From [Clostridium] viride DSM 6836 (lineage in GTDB: Bacteria > Bacillota > Clostridia > Oscillospirales > Oscillospiraceae): a stretch of DNA of 64,000 bases. Below are positions 16,346 to 25,418 of the stretch, piece by piece. How positions within the stretch are numbered: position 1 is the first letter of the stretch; each line of letters begins with the position of its first letter. The notes under the pieces are model-generated. The model made no database searches. It worked only from the letters and a program-made list of their open reading frames with translations, and was not told the DNA's origin. The position numbers were made by a program, and so were the translations under genes. The DNA lies in assembly GCA_000620945.1 (NCBI GenBank), contig KK211198.1:420120-484119 (forward strand), written 5' to 3'.

Positions 16346-17410
16346 TTACGTTATTTCATCCTCTGATGTGCTTCGTTCGGGAAGCTCTCCTTTCCCAAAC
16401 ATCCGGGAAAGGCCTTCCGCAAAATAGGAAAGCCGAGCGGCCAGCTTGGCATAGTCCATTCTGGTGGGACCCACCACACCGATCACGCCCTGCATATTGT
16501 CACCAATGTCATAGCGTGCCATAATAATGCTGCTATTTTTCAGTTCCGACGCCACATTTTCGGGCCCGATAATGATTTTAACTCCCTCATCCTGTGGCGC
16601 GGGTAAGGCATCTGCGTCGCCCCAATCCGAGAGAAAATTCATGAGTGGCCCTGCACTGTCTAAGCTTTGGTACTCCGGGTGTGCCAAAAGGTTTGGAATG
16701 CCAGCGGTATGAACCACGCTGCTCTCCAGTTCCTTGAGTACCTCGATGGCAAAGCTGACCATCAGACGGATCAGCTCAAAGGCCTCCCCTGCCGCGTGTT
16801 GTGAGACACGCAAGAGTTCGGGCACCATTTCCTCCAAGGACTTCCCCGTAAAGGAAGTGTTAAGAAGGGTGCGGAGTAGCTGGAGCTGAGTATCGGGCAT
16901 TTCTTCGGGTAACCGAATCAGTTTGTTTCGCACAACCTGTGTGCTCGTCATGACCAACACGATAAAGGACGTTTCATCCACGGGCAATAGGTCAAATCGA
17001 AGAATCGTGGTGGCCTTGCCGCTTCGTGTGGCCAGTGCAAAGGTGGGGTAGCGTGTCAATTGTGAAATGACCTTCCCCGCCTCGGTCATGACTTGATCCA
17101 TCTCGTGAATTTTCAGGTGGAGCGCTTCGTTGATGCTCTGCGTTTCCTGCAGGCTTAGGCGATGCTCCTCCATGAGTTCATTGACATAAAAGCGGTATCC
17201 TGTGGGAGAAGGAATTCGGCCTGCCGAGGTGTGTGGCTGTTCCAGAAGACCCATGGTCTCCAGCTCTGCCATCTCATTGCGAATGGTGGCCGAAGATACG
17301 TTGAGCAAACCGTTTTCCACCAAGGCCTTCGAGCCAACTGGCTCCGCCGTGCTAATATATTGCTCGATGACCGCACGGAGTATCTTCTTTTTTCGTTCGG
17401 ATAGTTCCAT
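16346..17410 (-). CDS. hrcA: Heat-inducible transcription repressor HrcA
   Basis: 354 residues. The N-terminal winged helix (ERKKKILRAVIEQYISTAEP, SSATIRNEMAELETMGLLEQ, TSAGRIPSPTGYRFYVNEL) is followed by a GAF-like domain with IIIGPENV and GVIGVVGPTRMDYAKL near the end. It binds CIRCE and represses its own operon, and is kept active by GroE. The CIRCE element lies 22 bp upstream of its start (ATG 17410 behind AAAGGAG). Confidence 0.96.
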   Translation of the reverse strand: MELSERKKKILRAVIEQYISTAEPVGSKALVENGLLNVSSATIRNEMAELETMGLLEQPHTSAGRIPSPTGYRFYVNELMEEHRLSLQETQSINEALHLKIHEMDQVMTEAGKVISQLTRYPTFALATRSGKATTILRFDLLPVDETSFIVLVMTSTQVVRNKLIRLPEEMPDTQLQLLRTLLNTSFTGKSLEEMVPELLRVSQHAAGEAFELIRLMVSFAIEVLKELESSVVHTAGIPNLLAHPEYQSLDSAGPLMNFLSDWGDADALPAPQDEGVKIIIGPENVASELKNSSIIMARYDIGDNMQGVIGVVGPTRMDYAKLAARLSYFAEGLSRMFGKGELPERSTSEDEIT

Positions 17411-17431
17411 GCCATCATCTCCTTTCCGGGT

Positions 17432-17458
17432 TTAGCACTCAGTCCTCCCGAGTGCTAA
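17432..17458. promoter_or_regulatory. CIRCE element (HrcA operator)
   Basis: TTAGCACTC, 9 nt, GAGTGCTAA: an exact match to the consensus inverted repeat. It lies between promoter and hrcA start, so HrcA autoregulates the operon. Confidence 0.98.
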
Positions 17459-17462
17459 AGAT

Positions 17463-17491
17463 ACTCTAGCACTTCATCCTCTTATTGTCAA
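17463..17491 (-). promoter_or_regulatory. Sigma-A promoter of the hrcA operon
   Basis: On the minus strand TTGACA (17491-17486), a 17-nt spacer and TAGAGT (17468-17463) lie just upstream of CIRCE. Confidence 0.8.
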
Positions 17492-17597
17492 TAGTCAGAA
17501 GGAAAATATCCTCAACATTCAAAAAAACTTCACGAACCTTTCATGGTTTTGCCACATCCGCTCTCCTACAAAGGCATAAAAAGACCAAAGACAAAAC

Positions 17598-17657
17598 GCC
17601 CTTCCAGGCACCCTCATGGCAGGAACTTGCTTCTGCCGAATGGGTGGACGGAAGGGC
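17598..17657 (-). terminator. Compound three-tier hairpin, terminator of ilvA-ridA
   Basis: On the minus strand the RNA can form three nested helices: GCCCTTCC with GGAAGGGC, inside it CACCC with GGGTG, and inside that GGCAG with CTGCC, followed by GTTTTG. It lies 35 bp after ridA. The layered architecture is more elaborate than the other terminators in the window. Confidence 0.6.
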
Positions 17658-17692
17658 ATTTTAAAGATCACTAATTATTTATGTGCAAATCC

Positions 17693-18079
17693 TTAGGAAA
17701 AGGAGGCTTCCCGAACTGCGATGCACTCAATTTCGACTTTAGCACCCTTTGGGATGGCTGCTACCTGCACACAGCTTCGCGCAGGGTATGGTTTTGTCAG
17801 GAAACTCTCATACACCGCATTCATGGCGGCAAAATCCGCGAGGTCAGAGAGAAAGATGGTCGTCTTGACCACATTTGAAAGGGTCAGCCCAGCTTCCCGT
17901 AAGATTGCGCTCACATTTTCCATGGACTGCTTGGTCTGTTCCTCAATGCTTTCGGAAATGACCCCGGTGCTCGGATCCACTGGAATCTGACCCGAAAGAT
18001 ACACTAGGTTCCCCAAGTCCAAGGCTTGCGAATAGGGGCCGATGGCGGCAGGTGCCTGTTCCGTAGAGATGAGCTTCAT
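17693..18079 (-). CDS. ridA: RidA family enamine/imine deaminase
   Basis: 128 residues. ATG 18079 has GGAGG at 9-nt spacing and is preferred to ATG 18085, which is only 3 nt from it. Family marks: IGPYSQALDLGNLVYLSGQI, a central VVKTTIFLSDLADFAAMN, and the C-terminal ARSCVQVAAIPKGAKVEIE with the conserved Arg and Glu. RidA hydrolyses the 2-aminoacrylate and 2-aminocrotonate released by threonine/serine dehydratase. The gene follows ilvA by only 15 bp, so producer and detoxifier are in one transcript. Confidence 0.93.
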   Translation of the reverse strand: MKLISTEQAPAAIGPYSQALDLGNLVYLSGQIPVDPSTGVISESIEEQTKQSMENVSAILREAGLTLSNVVKTTIFLSDLADFAAMNAVYESFLTKPYPARSCVQVAAIPKGAKVEIECIAVREASFS

Positions 18080-18094
18080 ATACATTGTCCTCCT

Positions 18095-19297
18095 TTAATT
18101 ATCATTTACAACACGGAAGCCGGCGGAACCCAAGGCTTCCTTGATCTCTTCAATCTGAGTAAAGTCACGCGTTTCCATACCAATGGTTAAGAAACAGCTG
18201 GAGATGGCCATGTTCGCATCCGAACGTTCATGGTGTACACTGACTACATTGCCACCACACTCCGAAATAATCTTGCTGACTCCAACCAATTGACCCGGCT
18301 TATCCTCTAAGGCAATTTTAAAGGTAGCATTTCGGCCGCTGGTGACTAGTCCCCGTGTAATAACCCGGGACAGGATATTCACATCAATATTGCCCCCGGA
18401 TAAGACACAGACGACCTTTTTGCCTTCAATCGGGAGCTTTCCGAACATCGCTGCCGCCACTCCGACCGCCCCGGCACCTTCCGAAATTAGCTTCTGCTTT
18501 TCAATTAAGGTGAGGATTGCAGCTGCAATCTCATCCTCCGTAACAGACACCACTTGATCCACATGCTCACAGACTAAGGCAAGAGTATTCTTCCCCGGTT
18601 GTTTGACGGCAATGCCATCTGCAAAGGTAGATACGGTTTCCAGCGTCACGGCTTCGCCCTTTTCCCAGCTTTTCAACATACTCGGAGCTAAGGCCGCCTG
18701 TACGCCGTACACCTTTATGTTGGGATTCAGTTTTTTCACCGCATAGGCTACGCCGGAAATCAGTCCTCCCCCACCAATGGGCACAATCACCGCATCCACA
18801 TCCGAAAGCTGCTCTAAAATTTCAAGACCAATGGTCCCTTGCCCTGCGATGACTTCTTCATCGTCAAAGGGGTGAATAAAGGTTGCCCCAGTCTCCTTTT
18901 GAAGACGGCAAGCCTCGGCATAAGCATCATCATAGGCCCCCTTAACCAGAACCACCTCGGCTCCAAAGCGCTTGGTGGCCTCCACCTTGCTGATGGGAGC
19001 CCCATCCGGCATGCAAACCACACTGTGAATTCCCATTTTGGTTGCCGCCAAGGCAACGCCCTGTGCATGGTTTCCTGCGCTGCAAGCAATGATTCCGGCC
19101 TTTTTCTGCTCCTCACTGAGCTGACTGATCTTGTAGTACGCGCCGCGGAGCTTAAAACTTCCGGTCATCTGCAAGTTTTCCGTTTTCAAAAAGAGGTGCG
19201 CTGCTTTTGTTAGGTTGGCTGCGTCAATGAGATCGGTTCTTCTCGCAACGCCTTTGAGCACAAACGCAGCATGATAGATTTTATCCAATGTCATCAT
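18095..19297 (-). CDS. ilvA: Threonine ammonia-lyase (threonine dehydratase), ACT-domain type
   Basis: 400 residues. PLP-dependent fold type II enzyme converting threonine to 2-oxobutyrate plus ammonia, the entry to isoleucine. The PLP lysine lies in TGSFKLRGAYYKI, with ACSAGNHAQGVA and the phosphate loop PIGGGGLISG. The last 75 residues form one ACT domain (NATFKIALEDKPGQLVGVSK). Length and the single ACT domain fit the short Firmicute form, sometimes called catabolic TdcB. The T-box leader and the neighbouring ilv operon argue for a biosynthetic role. Confidence 0.92.
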   Translation of the reverse strand: MMTLDKIYHAAFVLKGVARRTDLIDAANLTKAAHLFLKTENLQMTGSFKLRGAYYKISQLSEEQKKAGIIACSAGNHAQGVALAATKMGIHSVVCMPDGAPISKVEATKRFGAEVVLVKGAYDDAYAEACRLQKETGATFIHPFDDEEVIAGQGTIGLEILEQLSDVDAVIVPIGGGGLISGVAYAVKKLNPNIKVYGVQAALAPSMLKSWEKGEAVTLETVSTFADGIAVKQPGKNTLALVCEHVDQVVSVTEDEIAAAILTLIEKQKLISEGAGAVGVAAAMFGKLPIEGKKVVCVLSGGNIDVNILSRVITRGLVTSGRNATFKIALEDKPGQLVGVSKIISECGGNVVSVHHERSDANMAISSCFLTIGMETRDFTQIEEIKEALGSAGFRVVNDN

Positions 19298-19336
19298 GGT
19301 GTTGTCTCTCCTTCGGGACTTTACTCATAAGCGGAG

Positions 19337-19605
19337 AAAAACAACAGTCTCCGCCTCTTTCCTTAAGAGACGAAGACTGTTTCTCTCCGCGGTACCACTC
19401 TCATTGCCACCGAAGGCGGCCACTTGTTGTGGGCAAGTCACTGCTCACCAGCTGGTAACGGAGCCATCCGTATCCGCTTATTTCCCAAAGGGGTTCAGCA
19501 GATCGCTGCAAGGGGATTTGCCTGTCGAGCCTAGCATTGCCTCGCACCAGCCGGCAACTCTCTGAAGCCAGGGCATCAACCGCCCGTCCTTGTTTCATCG
19601 CTTTA
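19337..19605 (-). ncRNA. T-box riboswitch upstream of ilvA
   Basis: The minus strand contains the hallmark AGAGTGGTACCGCG (19401-19388), followed by a terminator in which AACAGTCT..TCTCTT (19381-19365) pairs with AAGAGG..AGACTGTT (19359-19343) before GTTTTT. Upstream is a stem I with the AGAGAG...GGTG...GAG type distal pattern. The base of stem I may pair CAAGG (about 19587) with CCTTG (about 19512), which places AUC, an isoleucine codon, in the specifier loop (GGCAAATCCC). Uncharged tRNA(Ile) would then allow ilvA-ridA expression. The specifier reading is an inference by eye. Confidence 0.9.
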
Positions 19606-20913
19606 AGGTATGTTTTGTTTTCCTGCTAAGGCATTGATAAACTGCTGTGCGGTTCGTCCGGAGATGCCGCCATGGCGAAGCTCCCAGCGATTGGCCTCCG
19701 CCAGCAGCGTTTCCTCGGGAAGCGCAATGCCGTGCTTCTGTGCTAAATGCAGCACCATTGCCCGGAATTGCTCCCGATTTGGAATGCTATAGTTGATTTG
19801 TACGCCGAAGCGGGCCGACAAGGAAAGCTTTTCTTCCACCGTATCGGAACGGTGGATTTCCCCGGTAAACTCGGTGTCATTCCGATCCCGCCAGGTTTCG
19901 CGAATCAGGTGGCGGCGATTTGAGGTGGCGTAAATGAGGATATTGTCGGGACGGGTCTCGACACCGCCCTCAATGAGCGCCTTTAGATACTTATATTCTA
20001 CCTCATTTTCTTCAAACGACAAGTCATCAATGAAAAAAATAAAACGGTAATTTCGATTCTTGGTCTCGGCAATGACTTGGGACAAGGCTCCAAACTGATG
20101 CTTATAGAGCTCAATCATACGCAGGCCACGGTCATAATATTCATTGATGAGTGCCTTTACGCTGGAGGACTTGCCAGTACCACTATCGCCATACAGCAAG
20201 ACGTTATTGGCGGCTCTTCCTTCCAAAAAGGCTTCGGTATTGTCCCGCAGCTGTTTCTTTTGAATCTCATACCCCACCAGGTCAGACAGCAGAACACGAT
20301 CCGTGTTGTTAATGGGCAGAAAGTGGAGGTCCCCATCCGTTTCCCGAATGCGAAAGGCCCGATGAAGACCAAAGGTCCCCACTCCCACGTCCTGATAGTG
20401 TCGTGTCATGAGGTCAAAGATCTGATGCTCATCCTTCGCGGCAAGAAGTAAGCGAGACAAGGTCTGCACCTTATCGCTAACAGCCTTATAGTAATGCCGC
20501 TCGCGTTTTGGGATGGCCTGATAGTTCTTTAGTACCTCAAAACAATCCATGCCCAGTTCCCATTCCAAGCGGGAAAAATCATAGTGAAACAGGGTATGGA
20601 AGATGCTAAAATCCTGTAATGCAAAATGGTTCACCGAACCTTCCCGCGCCCCAATCCGTTCACAGGACAGGCTGAAGGAATTCTCGTTGGTCATTAACAG
20701 GAAGGTGAGGTAGTTTGCCCAGAGATTTTCATCAAACCCAAAGCTTGTGGCAAGATCCAAAAGGCGCTTAACCTGCACAAAGGTACGATTGCGCAAGCGC
20801 TCCTTCGGTTCCACCCCCTCATTGAGGTCACGGATGATTTCCGCCAGGGCTTGCAGGATGGACTCTTCCCCTAAGTCACTGTATAGGAGAAGACTGGAAT
20901 AGGCGCGATACAT
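19603..20913 (-). CDS. DUF815 family ATP-binding protein
   Basis: 436 residues. An N-terminal helical region is followed by a AAA-like ATPase: Walker A LLYGDSGTGKSSS (about residue 240), Walker B FIFFIDDLSFEENE, the sensor ILIYATSNRRHLIRE, and a C-terminal lid ending HGGISGRTAQQFINAL. Known as a conserved, uncharacterised Firmicute and proteobacterial ATPase. It starts 1 bp after the ilvE stop, so it is transcribed with the ilv operon, though no biosynthetic role is known. Its stop codon is the first element of the ilvA T-box, leaving no room for a separate promoter outside the coding region. Confidence 0.9.
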   Translation of the reverse strand: MYRAYSSLLLYSDLGEESILQALAEIIRDLNEGVEPKERLRNRTFVQVKRLLDLATSFGFDENLWANYLTFLLMTNENSFSLSCERIGAREGSVNHFALQDFSIFHTLFHYDFSRLEWELGMDCFEVLKNYQAIPKRERHYYKAVSDKVQTLSRLLLAAKDEHQIFDLMTRHYQDVGVGTFGLHRAFRIRETDGDLHFLPINNTDRVLLSDLVGYEIQKKQLRDNTEAFLEGRAANNVLLYGDSGTGKSSSVKALINEYYDRGLRMIELYKHQFGALSQVIAETKNRNYRFIFFIDDLSFEENEVEYKYLKALIEGGVETRPDNILIYATSNRRHLIRETWRDRNDTEFTGEIHRSDTVEEKLSLSARFGVQINYSIPNREQFRAMVLHLAQKHGIALPEETLLAEANRWELRHGGISGRTAQQFINALAGKQNIP

Positions 20914-20914
20914 C

Positions 20915-21976
20915 TTACACCTTTACTCTCCAGCCAAAGGAGTCTTCTACCTTACCCAGCTGGATGCCCGTCACGGTGTCATAGATTTTCTGGCTAATCG
21001 GCCCGATTTCTCCACCACCAATCACCATCACGTCGTCCTTATAGCGCAGCTTGCCAACGGGAGAAATCACGGCTGCCGTGCCCGTTCCGAACACTTCCTC
21101 CAAATTACCCTGCTTCTGCGCGTCTAAGATTTCTTCCACGGAGATCAGGCGCTCCTCCACCGGAATGCCCCAAGATCTGCACAGCGTGAGCACGGAGTCT
21201 CGTGTTATGCCGGGCAGAATGCTTCCGTTCAGGGCCGGAGTGACAATGGTGCCATTGATCTTAAAGAAGATGTTCATCGCACCAACTTCTTCAATGTACT
21301 TCCGATGTACCCCGTCCAGCCACAGCACTTGGGAGTATCCATCGTCATGCGCTTTGACCTGGGCGGCCAGGCTGGCTGCATAGTTACCACCAGTTTTGGC
21401 AAAGCCCATGCCACCCTTGACCGCACGGACATAGTCATCCTCAATCCAAATCCCGACCGGGGCCAGTCCGCTTTCATAGTATGCACCACTGGGGGAGAGA
21501 ATGATCATAAACAAAAAGTTCTTGGAAATGTCAACCCCTAAGAAGGGCTCGGTTGCAATGATAAAGGGACGAATGTACAAAGAGGTTCCTGCTTCCGTCG
21601 GAATCCAGTCCTCATCCACCTTAACCAATTCCCGCACGGCCTGGACATAGTCCTCCACCGGAACTTGCGGAATGCAGAGACGGTCGTTGGTGGCATTGCT
21701 GCGCATGGCATTCATTTCCGGACGGAAGAGATAGGAGTCTCCTCCCTCCCCATGGTATGCCTTTAGTCCTTCGAACATTTCCTGTCCATAATGGAACACC
21801 ATGCTCGCAGGCGACAGGGTCAGATTCTGATAGGGAACGATGCGCGGATCATGCCAACCACGTCCTAGGGTATAGTCCATTATGAACATATGATCCGTAA
21901 AGACTTTTCCGAAGCCGAGCTTGCCCGTGGGCTTTTCTTTTGGGGTTTCTGTCTTTGTTACTTTAATATCCAACAT
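20915..21976 (-). CDS. ilvE: Branched-chain amino acid aminotransferase
   Basis: 353 residues, fold type IV PLP enzyme of the large BCAT class. Marks: FGKVFTDHMFIMDYT, MVFHYGQEMFEGLKAYHG, YIRPFIIATEP, GGNYAASLAAQ with the lysine region KTGGNYA, WLDGVHRKYIEEVGAMNIFF, LPGITRDSVL, and EVFGTGTAAVISPVG. It transfers amino groups from glutamate to the 2-oxo acids of Val, Ile and Leu. It follows ilvD by 60 bp. Confidence 0.95.
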   Translation of the reverse strand: MLDIKVTKTETPKEKPTGKLGFGKVFTDHMFIMDYTLGRGWHDPRIVPYQNLTLSPASMVFHYGQEMFEGLKAYHGEGGDSYLFRPEMNAMRSNATNDRLCIPQVPVEDYVQAVRELVKVDEDWIPTEAGTSLYIRPFIIATEPFLGVDISKNFLFMIILSPSGAYYESGLAPVGIWIEDDYVRAVKGGMGFAKTGGNYAASLAAQVKAHDDGYSQVLWLDGVHRKYIEEVGAMNIFFKINGTIVTPALNGSILPGITRDSVLTLCRSWGIPVEERLISVEEILDAQKQGNLEEVFGTGTAAVISPVGKLRYKDDVMVIGGGEIGPISQKIYDTVTGIQLGKVEDSFGWRVKV

Positions 21977-22036
21977 GTCAATGTTCCTCCCGGCCCGGCA
22001 GAAGCGCCGGAGCGAATTGTAGAGATTGCGCAGCGA

Positions 22037-23701
22037 TTATAAGGTTAAAATGGCGCCCTTATCGGCAGAACTGACCATTTTGGCATAGCGTGCCAGATAG
22101 CCGGTTTTCACACGTGGTTCGGGTGCGGTCCAGCAGGAGCGGCGACGCTCCAATTCTTCATCGGAAACCTTCAATTCCACTTTGCAATTGGTTATATCGA
22201 TGGAGATGGTATCCCCTTCTTCCACCAAAGCAATCACGCCTCCGGCGGCCGCTTCCGGACTGACATGACCGATGGCCGCACCACGGGTTGCCCCTGAAAA
22301 ACGACCGTCGGTGATTAAGGCAACGCTCTCACCCAGTCCCATGCCGCAGATGGCAGAGGTGGGGTTTAACATTTCACGCATGCCCGGGCCTCCACGAGGT
22401 CCTTCGTAGCGAATGACCACCACGTCGCCAGCCCGAATCTTCTTGCCGTAGATGGCGGTAATGGCTTCCTCTTCGGAGTTAAAGACCCGAGCCGATCCCT
22501 GGTGCTGCATCATCTCGGGAGCAACGGCCGAACGCTTCACCACACAACCGTCCTTGGCAAGGTTCCCCTTAAGCACCGCGATGCCACCATTGGCGGAATA
22601 GGGATTCTCAATGGGGCGAATGACCGCAGGGTTCTTGTTGGAAACGGTTTTCAGGTTCTCACCCATGGTGTTTCCGGTGGCGGTCATGACCGTCTCGTCC
22701 AAGAGACCTTTTTTGGTCAGTTCCTTCATCACGGCATACACACCGCCGGCCATGTCAAGATCCTCCATATAGGTATCCCCTGCCGGAGCCAGATGACAAA
22801 GGTTTGGAGTGTTGGCACTGATGGCATTGGTGGCATCCAGATCCAGTTCTACTCCTGCCTCGTGAGCCACGGCGGGAAGGTGAAGCATGGTATTGGTGGA
22901 GCAACCCAGTGCCATATCCACGGTCTCCGCGTTATGGATGGCCGCAGGGGTCATGATGTCGCGAGGACGAATGTTCTGTTCAATCAGCTCCATAATCTTC
23001 ATGCCGGTGTGCTTTGCCAGTCGCAAACGGGCAGAGTAAATGGCCGGGATGGTGCCGTTTCCGGGCAGAGCCATACCAATGGCTTCCGTTAAGCAGTTCA
23101 TGGAGTTTGCCGTGTACATGCCCGAGCAAGAACCACAGGTGGGGCAAGCATTTTCCACATAGCTCTGAACGCCGGCTTCATCCATCTTGCCAGCGTGGTA
23201 AGCTCCGACCGCCTCAAACATGCTGGAAAGGCAGGTTTGCGCTCCCCCTTGCATTTTGCCCGACAGCATGGGACCACCAGAGCAGAAAATGGTGGGGATA
23301 TTCAAGCGCGCCGCAGCCATGAGAAGGCCAGGGACGTTCTTATCGCAGTTGGGAACCATGACAAGTCCGTCAAACTGGTGCGCCATGACCATGGCTTCGG
23401 TCGAATCCGCAATCAGATCACGGGTCACAAGAGAATAGCGCATGCCTTCATGTCCCATGGCAATGCCGTCGCAGACGGCAATGGCGGGAAACTCGATGGG
23501 AGTTCCTCCCGCCGCACGCACGCCAGCTTTCACCGCCTCAGTGATCTTATCCAGATTCATATGCCCGGGAACGATTTCATTATAAGAATTGACAATGCCG
23601 ACTAAGGGGCGGGAGAGCTCCTCTTCCGTCAGGCCCAGTGCATAGAGCAGGCTTCGATTCGGCGCACGCTCCACGCCTTTTTTAATTTGATCGGAACGCA
23701 T
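22037..23701 (-). CDS. ilvD: Dihydroxy-acid dehydratase
   Basis: 554 residues. Fe-S enzyme making 2-oxoisovalerate and 2-oxo-3-methylvalerate. Cluster cysteines are seen in [11 protein letters not shown] and in [19 protein letters not shown], with the family motifs [19 protein letters not shown] and [15 protein letters not shown]. Cytoplasmic, oxygen-sensitive. Fourth gene of the ilv operon; a strong hairpin lies between ilvC and this gene. Confidence 0.96.
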   Translation of the reverse strand: MRSDQIKKGVERAPNRSLLYALGLTEEELSRPLVGIVNSYNEIVPGHMNLDKITEAVKAGVRAAGGTPIEFPAIAVCDGIAMGHEGMRYSLVTRDLIADSTEAMVMAHQFDGLVMVPNCDKNVPGLLMAAARLNIPTIFCSGGPMLSGKMQGGAQTCLSSMFEAVGAYHAGKMDEAGVQSYVENACPTCGSCSGMYTANSMNCLTEAIGMALPGNGTIPAIYSARLRLAKHTGMKIMELIEQNIRPRDIMTPAAIHNAETVDMALGCSTNTMLHLPAVAHEAGVELDLDATNAISANTPNLCHLAPAGDTYMEDLDMAGGVYAVMKELTKKGLLDETVMTATGNTMGENLKTVSNKNPAVIRPIENPYSANGGIAVLKGNLAKDGCVVKRSAVAPEMMQHQGSARVFNSEEEAITAIYGKKIRAGDVVVIRYEGPRGGPGMREMLNPTSAICGMGLGESVALITDGRFSGATRGAAIGHVSPEAAAGGVIALVEEGDTISIDITNCKVELKVSDEELERRRSCWTAPEPRVKTGYLARYAKMVSSADKGAILTL

Positions 23702-23801
23702 AATGTTGCCTCCTTATTAAAGTAGTTAACGTACGGAGAAAGAACCTAGCCTTCCACCGGATCGAAAAAACGCACGCAAAAAAGAGAACGCTTTTTCCAT
23801 C

Positions 23802-23833
23802 GCACCCGAGGAAAGAAACCTTTCCTCGGGTGC
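23802..23833 (-). terminator. Hairpin between ilvC and ilvD (partial terminator or mRNA processing/stability element)
   Basis: Perfect 14-bp stem (23802-23815 with 23820-23833) and 4-nt loop. Downstream on the minus strand come GATGGAAAAAGCG and then a CTCTTTTTT run. If it terminates, ilvD-ilvE would be expressed less than ilvBNC. Confidence 0.65.
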
Positions 23834-23849
23834 TGTAGATGGCTCTAGA

Positions 23850-24869
23850 TCAGGTCGAAGCGGTATCCAGATCGGAATCGTTCTTCCAGAGCATATGTTC
23901 ACGCAGTTCCTTGCCCACAACCTCCATGGGGTGCTTTGCCACTTCGGCGCGCTTGGAGTTGAAGAAGGTTCTTCCGTTCTTGTTTTCGGCCATCCATCTG
24001 CCGGCAAAAGTGCCGTCCTGAATATCACGCAGGACTGCCTTCATGTTCTTCTTGGTCTCTTCATAGGGGAGGACGCGGGGGCCGGAGACATACTCACCAA
24101 ACTCAGCTGTGTCGGAGATGGAGAAGTTCATCGCTGCGACGCCACCCTTGTTAATCAGGTCCACAATGAGCTTCACTTCGTGGATGCACTCAAAGTATGC
24201 ATTCTCCGGAGCATAGCCAGCTTCCACCAGGGTTTCAAAGCCACAACGCATCAGGTCAACCAGGCCGCCACAGAGAACGGTCTGCTCACCGAAGAGGTCG
24301 GTTTCGGTCTCTTCGTTCATAGTGGTCTCTAAGATGCCGGCACGTGCGCCGCCAATGCCAGCAATGTAAGCCAGGGCAATGTCATAAGCCTTGCCGCTTG
24401 CATTCTGCTCCACTGCAATCAGAGAAGGCACGCCCTTGCCTGCGGTATACTGGGAACGAACGGTGTGGCCAGGGCCCTTGGGGGCTGCCATGAACACGTC
24501 CACGCCTGCGGGGGGCACGATGAGCTGATAACGAATGTTAAAGCCGTGTGCAAAGGCCAGCGCCTTGCCTTCCGTCAGATAGGGCTCAATGTCCTTCTTA
24601 TACATATCGGCCTGGGCTTCGTCGTTGATCAGGATCATGATGACATCGGCCTTCTGGGTTGCTTCGGACACGGGATACACCTCAAAGCCGTCCTTTTCTG
24701 CCAAGGGCCAGGACTTACCGTTCTTGCGCAGGCCAATGATGACGTTTACGCCGGAGTCGCGGAGGTTCAGAGCGTGTGCGTGACCCTGGGAGCCGTAGCC
24801 AATGATCGCCACGACCTTTCCGTCCAATTTACTGAGGTCACAATCCTTTTCATAATACATTTTTGCCAT
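23850..24869 (-). CDS. ilvC: Ketol-acid reductoisomerase
   Basis: 339 residues from ATG 24869 behind AAGGAG. The upstream frame is open but overlaps ilvN and has no site. The Rossmann motif [21 protein letters not shown] is at the N-terminus. The catalytic domain has [33 protein letters not shown], and the acidic metal ligands in [16 protein letters not shown] and [12 protein letters not shown]. It makes dihydroxy acids from acetolactate with NAD(P)H and Mg. The start overlaps the ilvN stop by 20 bp, so translation is coupled. Confidence 0.97.
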   Translation of the reverse strand: MAKMYYEKDCDLSKLDGKVVAIIGYGSQGHAHALNLRDSGVNVIIGLRKNGKSWPLAEKDGFEVYPVSEATQKADVIMILINDEAQADMYKKDIEPYLTEGKALAFAHGFNIRYQLIVPPAGVDVFMAAPKGPGHTVRSQYTAGKGVPSLIAVEQNASGKAYDIALAYIAGIGGARAGILETTMNEETETDLFGEQTVLCGGLVDLMRCGFETLVEAGYAPENAYFECIHEVKLIVDLINKGGVAAMNFSISDTAEFGEYVSGPRVLPYEETKKNMKAVLRDIQDGTFAGRWMAENKNGRTFFNSKRAEVAKHPMEVVGKELREHMLWKNDSDLDTAST

Positions 24870-25401
24870 AGTTAAACTCTCCTTTTTCTTTGGTGTCTTC
24901 GTTGATGGTGTATTGTCCTCGCTCCAGCGCGACCATACCAGTTCGCACCAGCTCAATAATACCGAATTCTTCAAGCAGCTTCGAAACAGCTACCGTCTTT
25001 TTCTCGTCTCCGATGATGGAGAGGGTCAGGGTCTCCGTGGATACATCAATGATGGATCCGCGGAAGATATTTGCGATCTGAATGACCTCGTTGCGCACCT
25101 CACTGTTTAGGGCATTTACCTTAATTAGGACAAGTTCGCGCCGGATCGCCTGAGTGGGTTCGAGCAACTTCACCGAATGCACCGGAAGCAGCTTTCGCAG
25201 TTGGTTGCATAAGAGTTCTGCATGCAACTGATCTGCCAGCACCTCTATGGTAATACGGGAAATCAGGGGGGAATCCGTGGTTCCGACGGCAAGCGATTCG
25301 ATGTTGTAGCCCTTTCTGGAGAAGAGCCTGGATACCTGCGACAGAACGCCCGCTTCGTTGTCAACCTGCACGGCCAAGGTGTGTCTTAAAACTTCTCCCA
25401 T
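24850..25401 (-). CDS. ilvN: Acetolactate synthase small (regulatory) subunit
   Basis: 183 residues. N-terminal ACT domain ([34 protein letters not shown]) and a C-terminal ALS_ss_C domain ([29 protein letters not shown]). It confers valine feedback on IlvB. The tail of about 20 residues ([19 protein letters not shown]) is a little longer than usual and runs into ilvC. Confidence 0.94.
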   Translation of the reverse strand: MGEVLRHTLAVQVDNEAGVLSQVSRLFSRKGYNIESLAVGTTDSPLISRITIEVLADQLHAELLCNQLRKLLPVHSVKLLEPTQAIRRELVLIKVNALNSEVRNEVIQIANIFRGSIIDVSTETLTLSIIGDEKKTVAVSKLLEEFGIIELVRTGMVALERGQYTINEDTKEKGEFNYGKNVL

Positions 25402-25418
25402 AAAAGCCGCCTCCTTTC

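Noticed and set aside
22502-23605. Long plus-strand frames opposite ilvD
   Set aside because: Overlapping frames in a conserved GC-rich gene, rich in His and Gly from reversed codons; no ribosome sites.
23895-24875. Plus-strand frames of 136 and 145 residues opposite ilvC
   Set aside because: Antisense shadows of ilvC with no promoter or ribosome site.
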